Source: an uncultured Lachnospiraceae bacterium
GTDB taxonomy: Bacteria; Bacillota; Clostridia; Lachnospirales; Lachnospiraceae
Direction: 5' to 3'
NCBI GenBank assembly: GCA_910586615.1
Contig: CAJUJP010000042.1
Span: 1-28,811, forward strand
Length of the DNA stretch: 28,811 nucleotides
The notes under the pieces are model-generated. The model saw only the letters and a program-made list of their open reading frames with translations. It searched no databases and was not told where the DNA came from. Position numbers and translations under genes: made by a program. Shown piece after piece: positions 1 to 7,662 of the stretch; position 1 is the stretch's first letter; the number at the start of each line of letters is the position of its first letter.

Positions 1-8
1 CCGCAAGT

Positions 9-73
9 AAAATCGCTCTGTATGCGATTTTGCGAGTTATGCAAGCGCCAAAATGTGACTTTGGAGCATTTTG
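9..73. repeat. two consecutive intergenic inverted repeats
   Basis: Positions 9-16 and 24-31 are perfect 8-bp arms (AAAATCGC and its complement) around a 7-nt loop. Positions 49-55 and 67-73 are 7-bp arms (CAAAATG/CATTTTG). No U-run follows either, so they do not look like ordinary terminators. With the hairpin at 86-116 they form three stem-loops in a row in the gene-free left end of the window (1-212), where no convincing coding frame is seen. They resemble modular intergenic repeats of clostridial genomes, which is inference. Confidence 0.5.
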
Positions 74-85
74 TGTGCATCAGAC

Positions 86-116
86 GTGACAGTGAAGCCG
101 AAGGCTGAACTGTTAC
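86..116. repeat. hairpin with tandem G-A internal loop, dispersed motif copy 1
   Basis: Two 8-nt arms (86-93 and 109-116, one G-T wobble) and two inner 4-nt arms (AGCC 96-99, GGCT 103-106) are separated by a symmetric GA/GA internal loop and capped by GAA. The 3' half, GGCTGAACTGTTAC, recurs exactly at 2372-2385. The stem lies downstream of galM on the minus strand, but no U-run follows, so termination is uncertain. Confidence 0.55.
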
Positions 117-212
117 AATTTCCTCTATCCGGAACAAGTATATATGAAATGAAAAACAGAACAGGATGCCGACGCCGTACCGCATCTGCACCCTGTATTG
201 TAAACTGGTCTT

Positions 213-1253
213 CTACAGAAACTGATAAACCGTCACGGAATCGTAATCCCGTCCGGGGCCGAATACGGCCTGCTGGAAATCCGGATGGTGAATGTTATCC
301 GGAAAATACTGTGTTTCCAGGCAAAAACCGCTGCGCGGTCCGTAAACCGCACCGTCTTTGCCTTTTTCCTGTCCGATACAGTTGCCTGCATAGAACTGTA
401 CCCCCGGCAGGTTAGTGAACACTTTCATTTTTCTTCCGCTTGCGGGGTCTTCCGCTTCCGCAATTTCCCGGAGCGTTCCATCTGCTCCATCAATCACAAA
501 GTTATGATCATATCCCAATCCCAGCTTTAACTGCTCAAAATCAGCATTAATGTCTTTTCCAATGGGCTTCATCTGCGTGAAATCCATCGGTGTGCCTTCC
601 ACCGGAAGGATCTCTCCTGTAGGAATGGAACCGGGAATCACAGGCGTAAAACAAGATGCATTGATTTTAAGAAGATGATTCTCAATCTTTCCCGCCTTGT
701 GCCCTGAAAAATTAAAATAAGTATGATTTGTCAGATTGATAAGGGTATCCGCATCAGAAACCGCATGATAGCTTAATTTCAAGGCATTGTCCTCAGACAG
801 ACTATAAGTCATGGATATTTTCTTATTGCCCGGAAATCCCATTTCCCCATCCCGGCCTTCCACAGTCAAAGTGATGCTGTCCGTTCCCTCAGCCACATCC
901 CAAAGACGCTTATGATATCCTTCCTCCATATGGCTGTGGAGGTTATTTGCCCCGTCATTGGCATCCATATGATATGTTGTGCCGTTGATCTCAAAGCACG
1001 CACCGGCGGTTCTATTCGCATTCGGACCGATAGTCGCCCCGAAAAAATTGCTGTTGCCATAATAGCTTTCCAGATTATCATACCCCAGTACAATGTCTTC
1101 CAGACTGCCTTTTCCGTCAGGCACAAGAAGGCTCACCAGATTTGCCCCGAAGCTGATAACCTTCGCCTGCATTCCGTTCTTATTGGACAGGGTATACGCA
1201 TAAACATCCCTGCCGTCTCTTGTGGTTCCGAACTTTTCTTTCACTACCCCCAT
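213..1253 (-). CDS. galM: aldose 1-epimerase (galactose mutarotase family)
   Basis: A protein of 346 residues, the usual family length. Family role: interconverts alpha and beta anomers of galactose or glucose in the cytoplasm, feeding the Leloir pathway. Visible motifs are the substrate-binding GPNANR near residues 76-81, the NLHSH segment near 104-108, the catalytic acid His177 in TNHTYF, and the catalytic base Glu313 in CLETQYFPD. The start is taken at 1253 because GGAGG lies at 1259-1263, 5 nt upstream. The in-frame ATG at 1265 would place that ribosome site inside the gene. It is the last gene of the leftward run tadA-pfk-dnaX-ybaB-recR-galM, 112 bp after recR, so it may also have its own promoter. 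True sugar specificity cannot be read from sequence. Confidence 0.9.
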   Translation of the reverse strand: MGVVKEKFGTTRDGRDVYAYTLSNKNGMQAKVISFGANLVSLLVPDGKGSLEDIVLGYDNLESYYGNSNFFGATIGPNANRTAGACFEINGTTYHMDANDGANNLHSHMEEGYHKRLWDVAEGTDSITLTVEGRDGEMGFPGNKKISMTYSLSEDNALKLSYHAVSDADTLINLTNHTYFNFSGHKAGKIENHLLKINASCFTPVIPGSIPTGEILPVEGTPMDFTQMKPIGKDINADFEQLKLGLGYDHNFVIDGADGTLREIAEAEDPASGRKMKVFTNLPGVQFYAGNCIGQEKGKDGAVYGPRSGFCLETQYFPDNIHHPDFQQAVFGPGRDYDSVTVYQFL

Positions 1254-1273
1254 ATCTGCCTCCATTCATCCAT

Positions 1274-1307
1274 ATACCATTTTCCGTTTATCGTTAACGA
1301 CATTCAA
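1274..1307 (-). promoter_or_regulatory. candidate galM promoter with palindromic operator (weak)
   Basis: On the minus strand a TTGAAT is followed 17 nt later by GAAAAT. Each matches the consensus at four of six positions. The perfect 10-bp palindrome TCGTTAACGA (1291-1300) sits in the spacer, a typical place for a sugar-responsive repressor of the LacI/GalR type. Both boxes are weak and no regulator gene is adjacent, so this is tentative. Confidence 0.25.
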
Positions 1308-1365
1308 AATTTCGCTTTTCGTTCTTAAGTAAAAGCTTGTCCGGGAGAATGCCCGGCAATCTGAT

Positions 1366-1962
1366 TCAAAGTTCCACTCTGCCCTCCAGCGCACGCAGGA
1401 GCGTAACTTCATCAATATATTCCAGATCACCGCCCACCGGTACTCCACTGGCAATTCTCGTCACCCTGATCCCTGTAGGTTTGATCAGTTTGCTGATATA
1501 CATTGCCGTCGTCTCGCCCTCTAAGCTGGAATTTGTGGCAATGATCACTTCCTTCACATCCCCCTCAAGGCGCTGCATCAGTTCCTTGAGCTTAATATCA
1601 TTAGGGCCGATGCCGAGCATGGGAGAAATCGCTCCGTGAAGCACATGATAAACGCCCTCATACTTCCCGGTTTTTTCATATGCAGCCAGGTCTCTGGCAT
1701 TTTCAACCACCATGATAGTACTGTGATCTCTTTTGCCGTTGGCACAGACAGGACACTGATCCCGGTCTGTCAGTGTATAACATTCCTGACAATACCGCAC
1801 ATTTTCCTTTGCATCCACAATGGCATGGGCAAGACGCTCCACCCGTGCCCTGGGCATATTAATCAAATGAAAAGCGAGCCTCTGGGCAGACTTGGAGCCG
1901 ATACCCGGCAGACCCGCCAGTTCTTCTATTAACTTATTGATATGGCCGCTGTACAGTTCCAT
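1366..1962 (-). CDS. recR: recombination mediator protein RecR
   Basis: A protein of 198 residues, the standard RecR length. RecR acts with RecO and RecF in loading RecA on gapped DNA. Visible parts are an N-terminal helix-hairpin-helix (LPGIGSKSAQRLAFHL, about 18-33), a four-cysteine zinc finger (Cys58, Cys61, Cys70, Cys73), and a Toprim domain beginning at STIMVVEN near residue 81. Its ATG overlaps the TGA of ybaB by one base (TGATG at 1960-1964), so the two genes are probably translationally coupled. The dnaX-ybaB-recR order is conserved in many bacteria. A short CCGGG/CCCGG stem at 1341-1356 lies just past the stop, but its U-tract is poor. Confidence 0.96.
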   Translation of the reverse strand: MELYSGHINKLIEELAGLPGIGSKSAQRLAFHLINMPRARVERLAHAIVDAKENVRYCQECYTLTDRDQCPVCANGKRDHSTIMVVENARDLAAYEKTGKYEGVYHVLHGAISPMLGIGPNDIKLKELMQRLEGDVKEVIIATNSSLEGETTAMYISKLIKPTGIRVTRIASGVPVGGDLEYIDEVTLLRALEGRVEL

Positions 1963-2309
1963 CAGAACGGAAATCCTCCGCCAAGGCCGCCTGTCATCTT
2001 ATTCATGATCTCGGCATTTGCATCCTCCGCCATGCGCAGTGCCTCATTGGCCGCTGCCATTACCAGATCCTCCAGCATCTCGATATCATCGGGATCCACT
2101 ACCTCTTCCGACAGTTTCACTTTGGTAATCTCTTTTTTTCCTGTAACGGTCACTTCTACCGCACCGCCTCCGGCCTTCGCCACAAATTCTTTAGACTCTA
2201 ATTCCTTCTGGCTCTCCTCCATCTGCCGCTGCATCCGCTGTGCCTGTTTCATCAGATTACTCATGTTGCCCGGCATACCGCCGCCCGGGAATCCTCCACG
2301 CTTTGCCAT
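1962..2309 (-). CDS. ybaB: YbaB/EbfC family nucleoid-associated protein
   Basis: A protein of 115 residues. The N-terminus is rich in Gly, Met and Phe (KRGGFPGGGMPGNM). It is followed by a long charged helix with MKQAQRMQRQMEE, then the family core with VTVTGKKEITKVKLSEEVVD, and a Gly-rich C-terminus ending GGGFPF. Members are small dimeric DNA-binding proteins that coat the nucleoid. The gene sits between dnaX and recR, as in many genomes. A 110-bp gap separates it from dnaX and holds a copy of a dispersed motif (2372-2385). Confidence 0.95.
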   Translation of the reverse strand: MAKRGGFPGGGMPGNMSNLMKQAQRMQRQMEESQKELESKEFVAKAGGGAVEVTVTGKKEITKVKLSEEVVDPDDIEMLEDLVMAAANEALRMAEDANAEIMNKMTGGLGGGFPF

Positions 2310-2371
2310 AATATTTTCCTGCTCCTTTTTTCTATTCTGTCAATGTTCTGCTGTGTACTGTCTTAGTGCCA

Positions 2372-2385
2372 GGCTGAACTGTTAC
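2372..2385. repeat. dispersed 14-bp motif, copy 2
   Basis: GGCTGAACTGTTAC is identical to 103-116. Here the left arm of the hairpin seen in copy 1 is not preserved. It lies in the dnaX-ybaB gap. Two exact 14-bp matches in intergenic DNA suggest a dispersed element, but family size cannot be judged from one window. Confidence 0.45.
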
Positions 2386-2419
2386 TTCACAGCTTCCATT
2401 CACTCCGTCATACCTGCAA

Positions 2420-4000
2420 TTATTCCTCGTCTTCCACCTCGATATCCATGTGGATCATCTGGCTCAGATCTACATAATTCTGTGCAAAAACATTCCGGTC
2501 GGGCACACTCTGTATGGTCACGTCAATTTCTTTTCCCACAGCCTCAGACAACATCTGCACAAGCTGCTCTTTATGCCCTTCCTGTTTTAAAAAATAGTCT
2601 GATGCAAGACCGTCTTCCACCACGATCATCAGCTTATTGTCTCCGCCAAGGCTGAGTCCGGCACCTCTCAGATACTGCTTCATAGGCATGGAAGTCTGCC
2701 CCACGATAGCGGTCCACCGATCCACTACCGCCTGTACGTCTTCCGGTATCGCCTTGGGAAGCTGCGGACGCTCTTTCGGCACAGCAGCAGCCGGCCGCCC
2801 GTTCTCCGAATATGCCTCCGAACCCCCGGCCGGCATCACTGCGATTCCGTTTTCAAGCTTTTCCTCCACTGCCCGGACACGCTCCACTACCGAGTCAAAA
2901 TCTTTTTCCATATCCGGACGGCAAAGCTTGATCAACGCAATTTCAATCAGAATGCGCTTCTGTGCCGCATATTTTACCTGTCCCGACAGTTCAGAAAAAA
3001 TGCGGATATAACGCATAATGGCATCCGTCTGTGTCATGCCGGCTTCCTCTTTCAAACGCACAAGATTATCCGACGACACGTCAATCACATCTTCTATATC
3101 ATCAGAAGATTTTACCAGCAGAAGATTTCGTAAATACCAGGTAAAATCTGCAACGAACTGTGTCAGTTCACGTCCTTGCATCACAATTTCTTCCAAAAGA
3201 CCGATGCACCCGGCCACATCCCGGTTCAGTACATGACGCAGCAGTCTGCCGAAAACCTCCGTATCCACTGCCCCCAGCACATCGAGCACCTTGTCATAAG
3301 TCAGTTCCTGCCCGAAATGAAACGCAATGCACTGATCCAGCAGACTAAGGGCATCTCTCATAGACCCGTCCGCTGCTTTTGCCACATAGCGGAGCGCCTT
3401 TTCCTCAACCTGAATCTGTTCCGCCTCCATCAGTTCCTGAAGTCTTGCCGTAATGGTATCAATGGTGATCCGCCTGAAATCATAACGCTGGCACCGGGAC
3501 AAAATTGTGATTGGAATCTTGTGTACTTCCGTTGTCGCCAGGATAAAAATCACATAGGACGGCGGTTCTTCCAGCGTCTTTAAAAGTGCATTGAAGGCCC
3601 CTATGGAAAGCATATGAACCTCATCAATAATATAAACCTTGTATTTGCCTTCTGCCGGAGAATAAGATACCTCATCCACAATCTCACGGATATTATCCAC
3701 ACCATTGTTGGATGCAGCATCGATCTCGATCACGTTCATGCTCGCTCCCGCAGAAATAGCTCTGCAGGTATCACATTCCCCGCAGGGGCTTCCCCCCGCG
3801 GGATGTTCACAATTCACTGCCTTCGCAAAAATTTTGGCGATGGTCGTCTTACCCGTTCCACGGGTTCCGCAAAAAAGATATGCGTGGCCGATCCGGTTCG
3901 CCTTTATTTGATTCTGTAATGTCGTGACAATATGCTCCTGTCCCTTTACATCTTCAAAACAATCCGGACGGAACTTACGATAAAGCGCTGTATAGGACAT
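2420..4000 (-). CDS. dnaX: DNA polymerase III subunit gamma/tau (clamp loader ATPase)
   Basis: A protein of 526 residues. It is the ATPase of the clamp-loader complex that places the beta clamp on DNA. Visible parts are Walker A GTRGTGKT (45-52), the DnaX zinc module (Cys64, Cys73, Cys76, Cys79), Walker B DEVH (126-129), KTLEEPP (141-147) and the arginine-finger motif SRC (168-170). The clamp-loader collar follows, then a variable C-terminal part. It is shorter than E. coli tau. No A-rich slippery heptamer was seen on the coding strand, so a frameshifted short form is not supported. The ribosome site AAGGA lies 6 nt before the ATG. Its neighbours are pfk (92 bp upstream) and ybaB downstream. 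Confidence 0.96.
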   Translation of the reverse strand: MSYTALYRKFRPDCFEDVKGQEHIVTTLQNQIKANRIGHAYLFCGTRGTGKTTIAKIFAKAVNCEHPAGGSPCGECDTCRAISAGASMNVIEIDAASNNGVDNIREIVDEVSYSPAEGKYKVYIIDEVHMLSIGAFNALLKTLEEPPSYVIFILATTEVHKIPITILSRCQRYDFRRITIDTITARLQELMEAEQIQVEEKALRYVAKAADGSMRDALSLLDQCIAFHFGQELTYDKVLDVLGAVDTEVFGRLLRHVLNRDVAGCIGLLEEIVMQGRELTQFVADFTWYLRNLLLVKSSDDIEDVIDVSSDNLVRLKEEAGMTQTDAIMRYIRIFSELSGQVKYAAQKRILIEIALIKLCRPDMEKDFDSVVERVRAVEEKLENGIAVMPAGGSEAYSENGRPAAAVPKERPQLPKAIPEDVQAVVDRWTAIVGQTSMPMKQYLRGAGLSLGGDNKLMIVVEDGLASDYFLKQEGHKEQLVQMLSEAVGKEIDVTIQSVPDRNVFAQNYVDLSQMIHMDIEVEDEE

Positions 4001-4092
4001 TACTGTTCCTTGCCTTTCCTGTGATCATTTTACCGTACAGCTTTCCGGCACTGTTCAAAATACATGCGCCTGCCGCCTGAACGGTCTGAATG

Positions 4093-5166
4093 CTAATCGC
4101 CGAAGCTGATGCCGACCATTTTGGCTTCTCTGACAATCGTCGCATCCGGAGAAACCATCTTCAGCTTGCCTGCCACTTCCTCAAGGGGCACTCTGACGAT
4201 CTCTCTGTTCTTATATCCTACCATAAATCCGTATTCACCCTGGAGAATCAGCTTGCCCGCTTCTGCACCCAGCCTTGTGGCAAATACACGGTCATAAGGA
4301 CAGGGACTGCCGCCGCGCTGGGTATGACCCGGAACGGTAACACGCACTTCCTTGCCGCTCTTCTTCTGAATCTTATCTGCAATCTCATAAGAAACAGAAG
4401 GATAAGGATAATTTTTCATTTTCTCTTTATATTCTTTCTTGGAAAGCTTTGCATCCTCCTTGGAGATCGCACCTTCCGCCACCGCCATTATAGTAAATCT
4501 GGAGCCTCTTGCCTCACGCTCATTAATGGCCTTGAGTACTTTATCAATATCATAAGGAATCTCAGGGATCAGAATGATGTCTGCGCCGCCGGCCATTCCG
4601 GCATTCAGCGTAAGCCATCCAACTTTGTGTCCCATAACCTCCACGATGAAGATACGGCCGTGGGAAGAAGCCGTGGTATGGATGCAGTCAATACAATCCG
4701 TTGCAATATTCACTGCACTCTGGAAGCCGAAAGTCATATCAGTACCCCAGAGATCATTGTCAATCGTCTTCGGAAGAGTAATTACGTTAATCCCTTCTTC
4801 ACGAAGCAGGTTCGCCGTCTTATGCGTGCCGTTGCCGCCCAGGATCACCATGCAGTCTAATTTCAGCTTATAATAATTCTGTTTCATCGCTTCCACTTTA
4901 TCGAGACCGTTCTCATCCGGCTCACGCATCAGCTTAAAAGGTGTTCTGGAACTGCCGAGGATCGTACCGCCCTTCGTCAGAATTCCTGCAAAATCATGCC
5001 CTGTCAGCATACGGAAGTCTCCATAGATCAATCCCTTGTAGCCGTCCAGAAAACCGTAGATCTCTACGTCTTCCCCGCTGCAGGATAAACATTTCACTAC
5101 GCCGCGCATTGCTGCGTTCAGCGCCTGGCAGTCTCCGCCGCTGGTCAATAAACCTATTCTCTTCAT
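4093..5166 (-). CDS. 6-phosphofructokinase, group III mixed-substrate type
   Basis: A protein of 357 residues, close to the PfkA_III subfamily length. It phosphorylates fructose 6-phosphate to the 1,6-bisphosphate in glycolysis. Visible motifs are LTSGGDCQALN at the N-terminus, GGNGT (110-114) at the phosphoryl-donor site, and PKTIDND (132-138) with the catalytic Asp136. Gly113 (E. coli Gly104) is ATP-type, while Lys133 (E. coli Gly124) is the residue typical of pyrophosphate enzymes, and E. coli Asp103 is Asn112 here. The phosphoryl donor is therefore not settled by sequence. AGGAGG lies 8 nt before the ATG. It follows tadA by 30 bp and precedes dnaX, so it is probably co-transcribed. Confidence 0.9.
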   Translation of the reverse strand: MKRIGLLTSGGDCQALNAAMRGVVKCLSCSGEDVEIYGFLDGYKGLIYGDFRMLTGHDFAGILTKGGTILGSSRTPFKLMREPDENGLDKVEAMKQNYYKLKLDCMVILGGNGTHKTANLLREEGINVITLPKTIDNDLWGTDMTFGFQSAVNIATDCIDCIHTTASSHGRIFIVEVMGHKVGWLTLNAGMAGGADIILIPEIPYDIDKVLKAINEREARGSRFTIMAVAEGAISKEDAKLSKKEYKEKMKNYPYPSVSYEIADKIQKKSGKEVRVTVPGHTQRGGSPCPYDRVFATRLGAEAGKLILQGEYGFMVGYKNREIVRVPLEEVAGKLKMVSPDATIVREAKMVGISFGD

Positions 5167-5196
5167 CGCTTTTCCTCCTTGAAATGTTATATGGGT

Positions 5197-5787
5197 TTAC
5201 TGCTCATTGCTGTCGTGAACATTATACCCCATTTGACGGTGATTCACAATATTTTCTTCTTTTAAGAACGCGGCTGCGGCTGCGGGATCGTGGTCTGCCT
5301 GCTGTAATCTGCGCAGCTCTTTTTCCTGCCGGTTGCGTATACGTAATTCTTTAAAAAAATCGGTCAGCATCTGGGTGCATTCTTCGGCAAGAATGCCTCT
5401 GCGGACTTGTACCTGATGGTTAAATTCAGGCATTTCCAGAATGTTCAGAATGGACCCGCCGCAGCCTGCCTTGGGGTTCATGCTCCCCATGACTACTTCC
5501 GTGATGCGGGCCTGAACGATAGCGCCGGCACACATCTGGCATGGTTCCAGAGTCACGTACAACGTGCAGTCTTCCAGACGCCAGTCCCCCATTTTCCTGC
5601 TTGCCTTGTTGATCGCCGTAATTTCAGCATGTGCCAGCGTGTTTTTATCCGTATTGCGCCGGTTGTAGCCTCTGCCGATGATCCGCTCCTGATAGACAAT
5701 CACGCATCCGATCGGCACTTCTCCCAGTGCATATGCTTTTCGGGCCTGCCTGATGGCTTCCTTCATATATTTTTCATCCTGCGTCAT
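5197..5787 (-). CDS. tadA: tRNA-specific adenosine deaminase
   Basis: A protein of 196 residues. TadA converts adenosine 34 of tRNA-Arg(ACG) to inosine. The zinc-dependent deaminase signature is complete: His53-Ala-Glu55 and Pro-Cys83-Gln-Met-Cys86, with Glu55 as the proton shuttle. The domain ends near residue 155. The remaining 40 or so residues are a charged, Ala-rich tail not needed in shorter TadA proteins. GGAGAG lies 8 nt upstream of the ATG. It is the first gene of the leftward run into pfk and dnaX, and lies just downstream of the terminated tRNA-Ser gene. Confidence 0.93.
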   Translation of the reverse strand: MTQDEKYMKEAIRQARKAYALGEVPIGCVIVYQERIIGRGYNRRNTDKNTLAHAEITAINKASRKMGDWRLEDCTLYVTLEPCQMCAGAIVQARITEVVMGSMNPKAGCGGSILNILEMPEFNHQVQVRRGILAEECTQMLTDFFKELRIRNRQEKELRRLQQADHDPAAAAAFLKEENIVNHRQMGYNVHDSNEQ

Positions 5788-5846
5788 AACTCATACTCTC
5801 CATGGGTTCTGAAAACGGCAGAACCTGCGCCTTGTGTCATACTACG

Positions 5847-5876
5847 TAAAAAGCCAAAGCAAACGCTCTGGCTTAA
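5847..5876 (-). terminator. intrinsic terminator of tRNA-Ser
   Basis: On the minus strand AAGCCA and TGGCTT arms, with inner AGC/GCT pairing, are followed by a run of five T. It lies immediately downstream of the tRNA 3' end and upstream of tadA, isolating the tRNA transcript. Confidence 0.8.
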
Positions 5877-5879
5877 AAG

Positions 5880-5965
5880 CGGAGTTGGAGGGATTCGAAC
5901 CCTCGTGCCCCGGAGGGCTAACGCATTTCGAGTGCGCCCCGTTATGACCACTTCGATACAACTCC
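5880..5965 (-). tRNA. tRNA-Ser(CGA)
   Basis: The acceptor arms GGAGTTG and CAACTCC pair perfectly with discriminator G. The anticodon stem GCGCA/TGCGT encloses the loop CTCGAAA, giving anticodon CGA for UCG codons. A long variable arm with a CCC/GGG stem marks it as a class II tRNA. The T-arm contains GGTTCGAATCC. The 86-nt gene does not encode CCA, so the tail must be added by the nucleotidyltransferase. It has its own promoter and terminator. No duplicated 3' end suggesting integration of a mobile element was seen. Confidence 0.95.
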
Positions 5966-5976
5966 GTACTTATATG

Positions 5977-6005
5977 ATTATAAGTGGAATCCGGAAGATT
6001 GTCTA
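5977..6005 (-). promoter_or_regulatory. sigma-A promoter of tRNA-Ser
   Basis: On the minus strand TAGACA (6000-6005) is followed by a 17-nt spacer and TATAAT (5977-5982). The -10 box ends 11 nt before the mature tRNA 5' end. This fits a short leader. Confidence 0.8.
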
Positions 6006-6019
6006 TAGTTTTTTAATGT

Positions 6020-6046
6020 GTTTCTTGCAATCTGGTTTCTTGCAAT
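6020..6046. repeat. 12-bp direct repeat, period 15
   Basis: GTTTCTTGCAAT occurs at 6020-6031 and again at 6035-6046. The pair lies between the tRNA-Ser promoter and the 3' end of the M24 peptidase gene. It could be an upstream element of the tRNA promoter or a chance duplication. Confidence 0.4.
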
Positions 6047-6056
6047 TCCATGCGGA

Positions 6057-6806
6057 CTATAATTTTATTAACTTGCCATTATCAAAATAATAGATATCTT
6101 CTCTCTTATATCCATATTTGGAATCAGTAATACTGATATGAGGTTCAAAGGTAAACATTTCAACATCTGATAATCTTTTGTTGTTTCCCCTTTCGATATA
6201 TATTCTGTCATTTTTATGTTTCACAATGGAATGTCCAAGGTTTCCAAGAAAATCCAGGTTAAGAAATCCTTTTTTCGCAATCAAATCATTCATGTAATAA
6301 TATAATTCCTCAAATGTCATATCCGGCACTGCTACATCAATTAGAGTTTTATGCAGATATTCTTCCATCTGCAAACCTCTCCGCCACTCGTCATTTTTTA
6401 CTCTGTCAATTCCATCACATAAAACGCCATTTTCAACTACAAGTGTTCTTGCATAATCTCCCCAAATGTTATTCTTTTGAGGACTTAAATCAATCGTGAT
6501 AATATCATTTTCCTGCACGGTTCTATCCGCTGCCATGTAATCCTTGCCCGATATGGATATCGCAGTTTCATCTCCGGCAAAAATGAAAGCGCCAACATCC
6601 CAATACCAAAATGAATCCGCGCCATTTTTCAGCAGATAATCTTCACACAACGCTTTGATATCCCGCAGGTTCATCCCGGCTTTCACTGTACAGGCAATAT
6701 GCTTTATGGCTGCTCTGTTTAAATTCTGCATTGCGGAATACAAACAATGCGTTTCCTTTGCCGGACTGTATCTATTGGATAAATGCTGTTTTGTCTTCAC
6801 TGTCAT
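6057..6806 (-). CDS. M24 family metallopeptidase (Xaa-Pro aminopeptidase-like)
   Basis: A protein of 249 residues with only the pita-bread catalytic fold, lacking the N-terminal domain of full-length prolidases. All five di-metal ligands of the family are visible: Asp106 in TIDLSP, Asp117 in WGDYART, His192 in LGHSIV, Glu221 in FTFEPH and Glu236 in KREDIYYF. An active cytoplasmic peptidase or a related hydrolase of proline-containing or creatine-like substrates is possible. It lacks the features of the housekeeping methionine aminopeptidase gene context. It lies 75 bp downstream of a TetR regulator on the same strand, probably in one transcript. Codon use is more AT-rich than in the neighbouring housekeeping genes, which may indicate transfer. 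Confidence 0.8.
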   Translation of the reverse strand: MTVKTKQHLSNRYSPAKETHCLYSAMQNLNRAAIKHIACTVKAGMNLRDIKALCEDYLLKNGADSFWYWDVGAFIFAGDETAISISGKDYMAADRTVQENDIITIDLSPQKNNIWGDYARTLVVENGVLCDGIDRVKNDEWRRGLQMEEYLHKTLIDVAVPDMTFEELYYYMNDLIAKKGFLNLDFLGNLGHSIVKHKNDRIYIERGNNKRLSDVEMFTFEPHISITDSKYGYKREDIYYFDNGKLIKL

Positions 6807-6881
6807 ACCCTGCCTTTCTGTAAAAGCCTAATGTACGTTCTTTCTAAGAGCATGTAAGCAGCATCAAATATCCTCCAAAAC

Positions 6882-7439
6882 TTATTTCATCATATCCATA
6901 AGCCAGTCTGCCTTTGGCAGCGGTGTGTTGGGGATTCTGACTTTTTCCTGTGCAATTCCCTGTATGGCACCAAAAACAGCGACGCATAATGAATGTGGAT
7001 TTCCCTCACGAAACTCACCGCGTCGTTGCCCCTCTAAAATAATAGGAATCCATTGTTTACAAATATCTGTTGATTCCAAAAGCAGCGTGATCTCCTTTTC
7101 ATTAACTGCTGTATGCTGCACATGATCCATAAACACAAACATTTTCCCGAAAGAGGGATTGTCTTCCAGCTGTTCAAACGTATTCTTTATAGTCTGAAAA
7201 AGGTATTCACAAGGTGCGTTCATTGCCTTTTCTGTATCAATTTTCATTTCTTCGGCACCAATCTTTACCAGTGCAAGATAAATACTATCTTTATTGCTGA
7301 AATAGTGAAACAATAAACCGGAACTGACACCAGCCCGTCTTGCAATTTCACGGGTGCTTGTACCGTAGTAGCCTTTTTCTATAAATACATCCAGTGCAAC
7401 CCGTAAGAGTTGTTTCTTTCTTTCATCGCCTTTATCCAT
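6882..7439 (-). CDS. TetR/AcrR family transcriptional regulator
   Basis: A protein of 185 residues, typical of the family. The N-terminal DNA-binding domain is clear: DVFIEKGYYGTSTREIARR, then AGVSSGLLFHYFSNKDS (about residues 17-52), including the characteristic helix-turn-helix and the LLFHYFSNK recognition region. The C-terminal ligand-binding region is divergent, so the ligand is unknown. It is the first gene of a two-gene transcript with the M24 peptidase. TetR regulators often repress their own operon. The strong promoter at 7475-7502 and the inverted repeat CCGTTTT/AAAACGG (7523-7547) upstream of it are the sites to consider. Confidence 0.9.
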   Translation of the reverse strand: MDKGDERKKQLLRVALDVFIEKGYYGTSTREIARRAGVSSGLLFHYFSNKDSIYLALVKIGAEEMKIDTEKAMNAPCEYLFQTIKNTFEQLEDNPSFGKMFVFMDHVQHTAVNEKEITLLLESTDICKQWIPIILEGQRRGEFREGNPHSLCVAVFGAIQGIAQEKVRIPNTPLPKADWLMDMMK

Positions 7440-7474
7440 AAATTCCCTCTCGCAAAATTAATCACATGCTTCAT

Positions 7475-7502
7475 ATTATATTATCATCGTGAATACAGTC
7501 AA
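7475..7502 (-). promoter_or_regulatory. sigma-A promoter of the TetR-M24 operon
   Basis: On the minus strand TTGACT (7497-7502) and a TATAAT (7475-7480) are separated by 16 nt. The -10 box lies 36 nt before the TetR ATG. The surrounding 7440-7662 gap is AT-rich and divergent, with an inverted repeat CCGTTTT/AAAACGG at 7523-7529 and 7541-7547. No clear promoter was found for the rightward gene. Confidence 0.7.
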
Positions 7503-7662
7503 GAATTCAGATAAACTTTCATCCGTTTTTTACCTTTCTGAAAACGGTATTTACATAAAATTCGAATATATTTCACCCTTCGGCACAAACTACCATCAGA
7601 AATAACAACAATAGTGATAAAAATTTTAACAAAAAATTATTTGACTGCAGGAGGATTAACTT

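Noticed and set aside
2420..4000. Programmed frameshift making a gamma form of DnaX
   Set aside because: No A-rich slippery sequence with a stimulatory hairpin was seen on the coding strand.
5880..7439. tRNA-Ser as an integration site for an island containing the M24 and TetR genes
   Set aside because: The genes lie on the 5' side of the tRNA, no integrase is present, and no duplicate of the tRNA 3' end was found.
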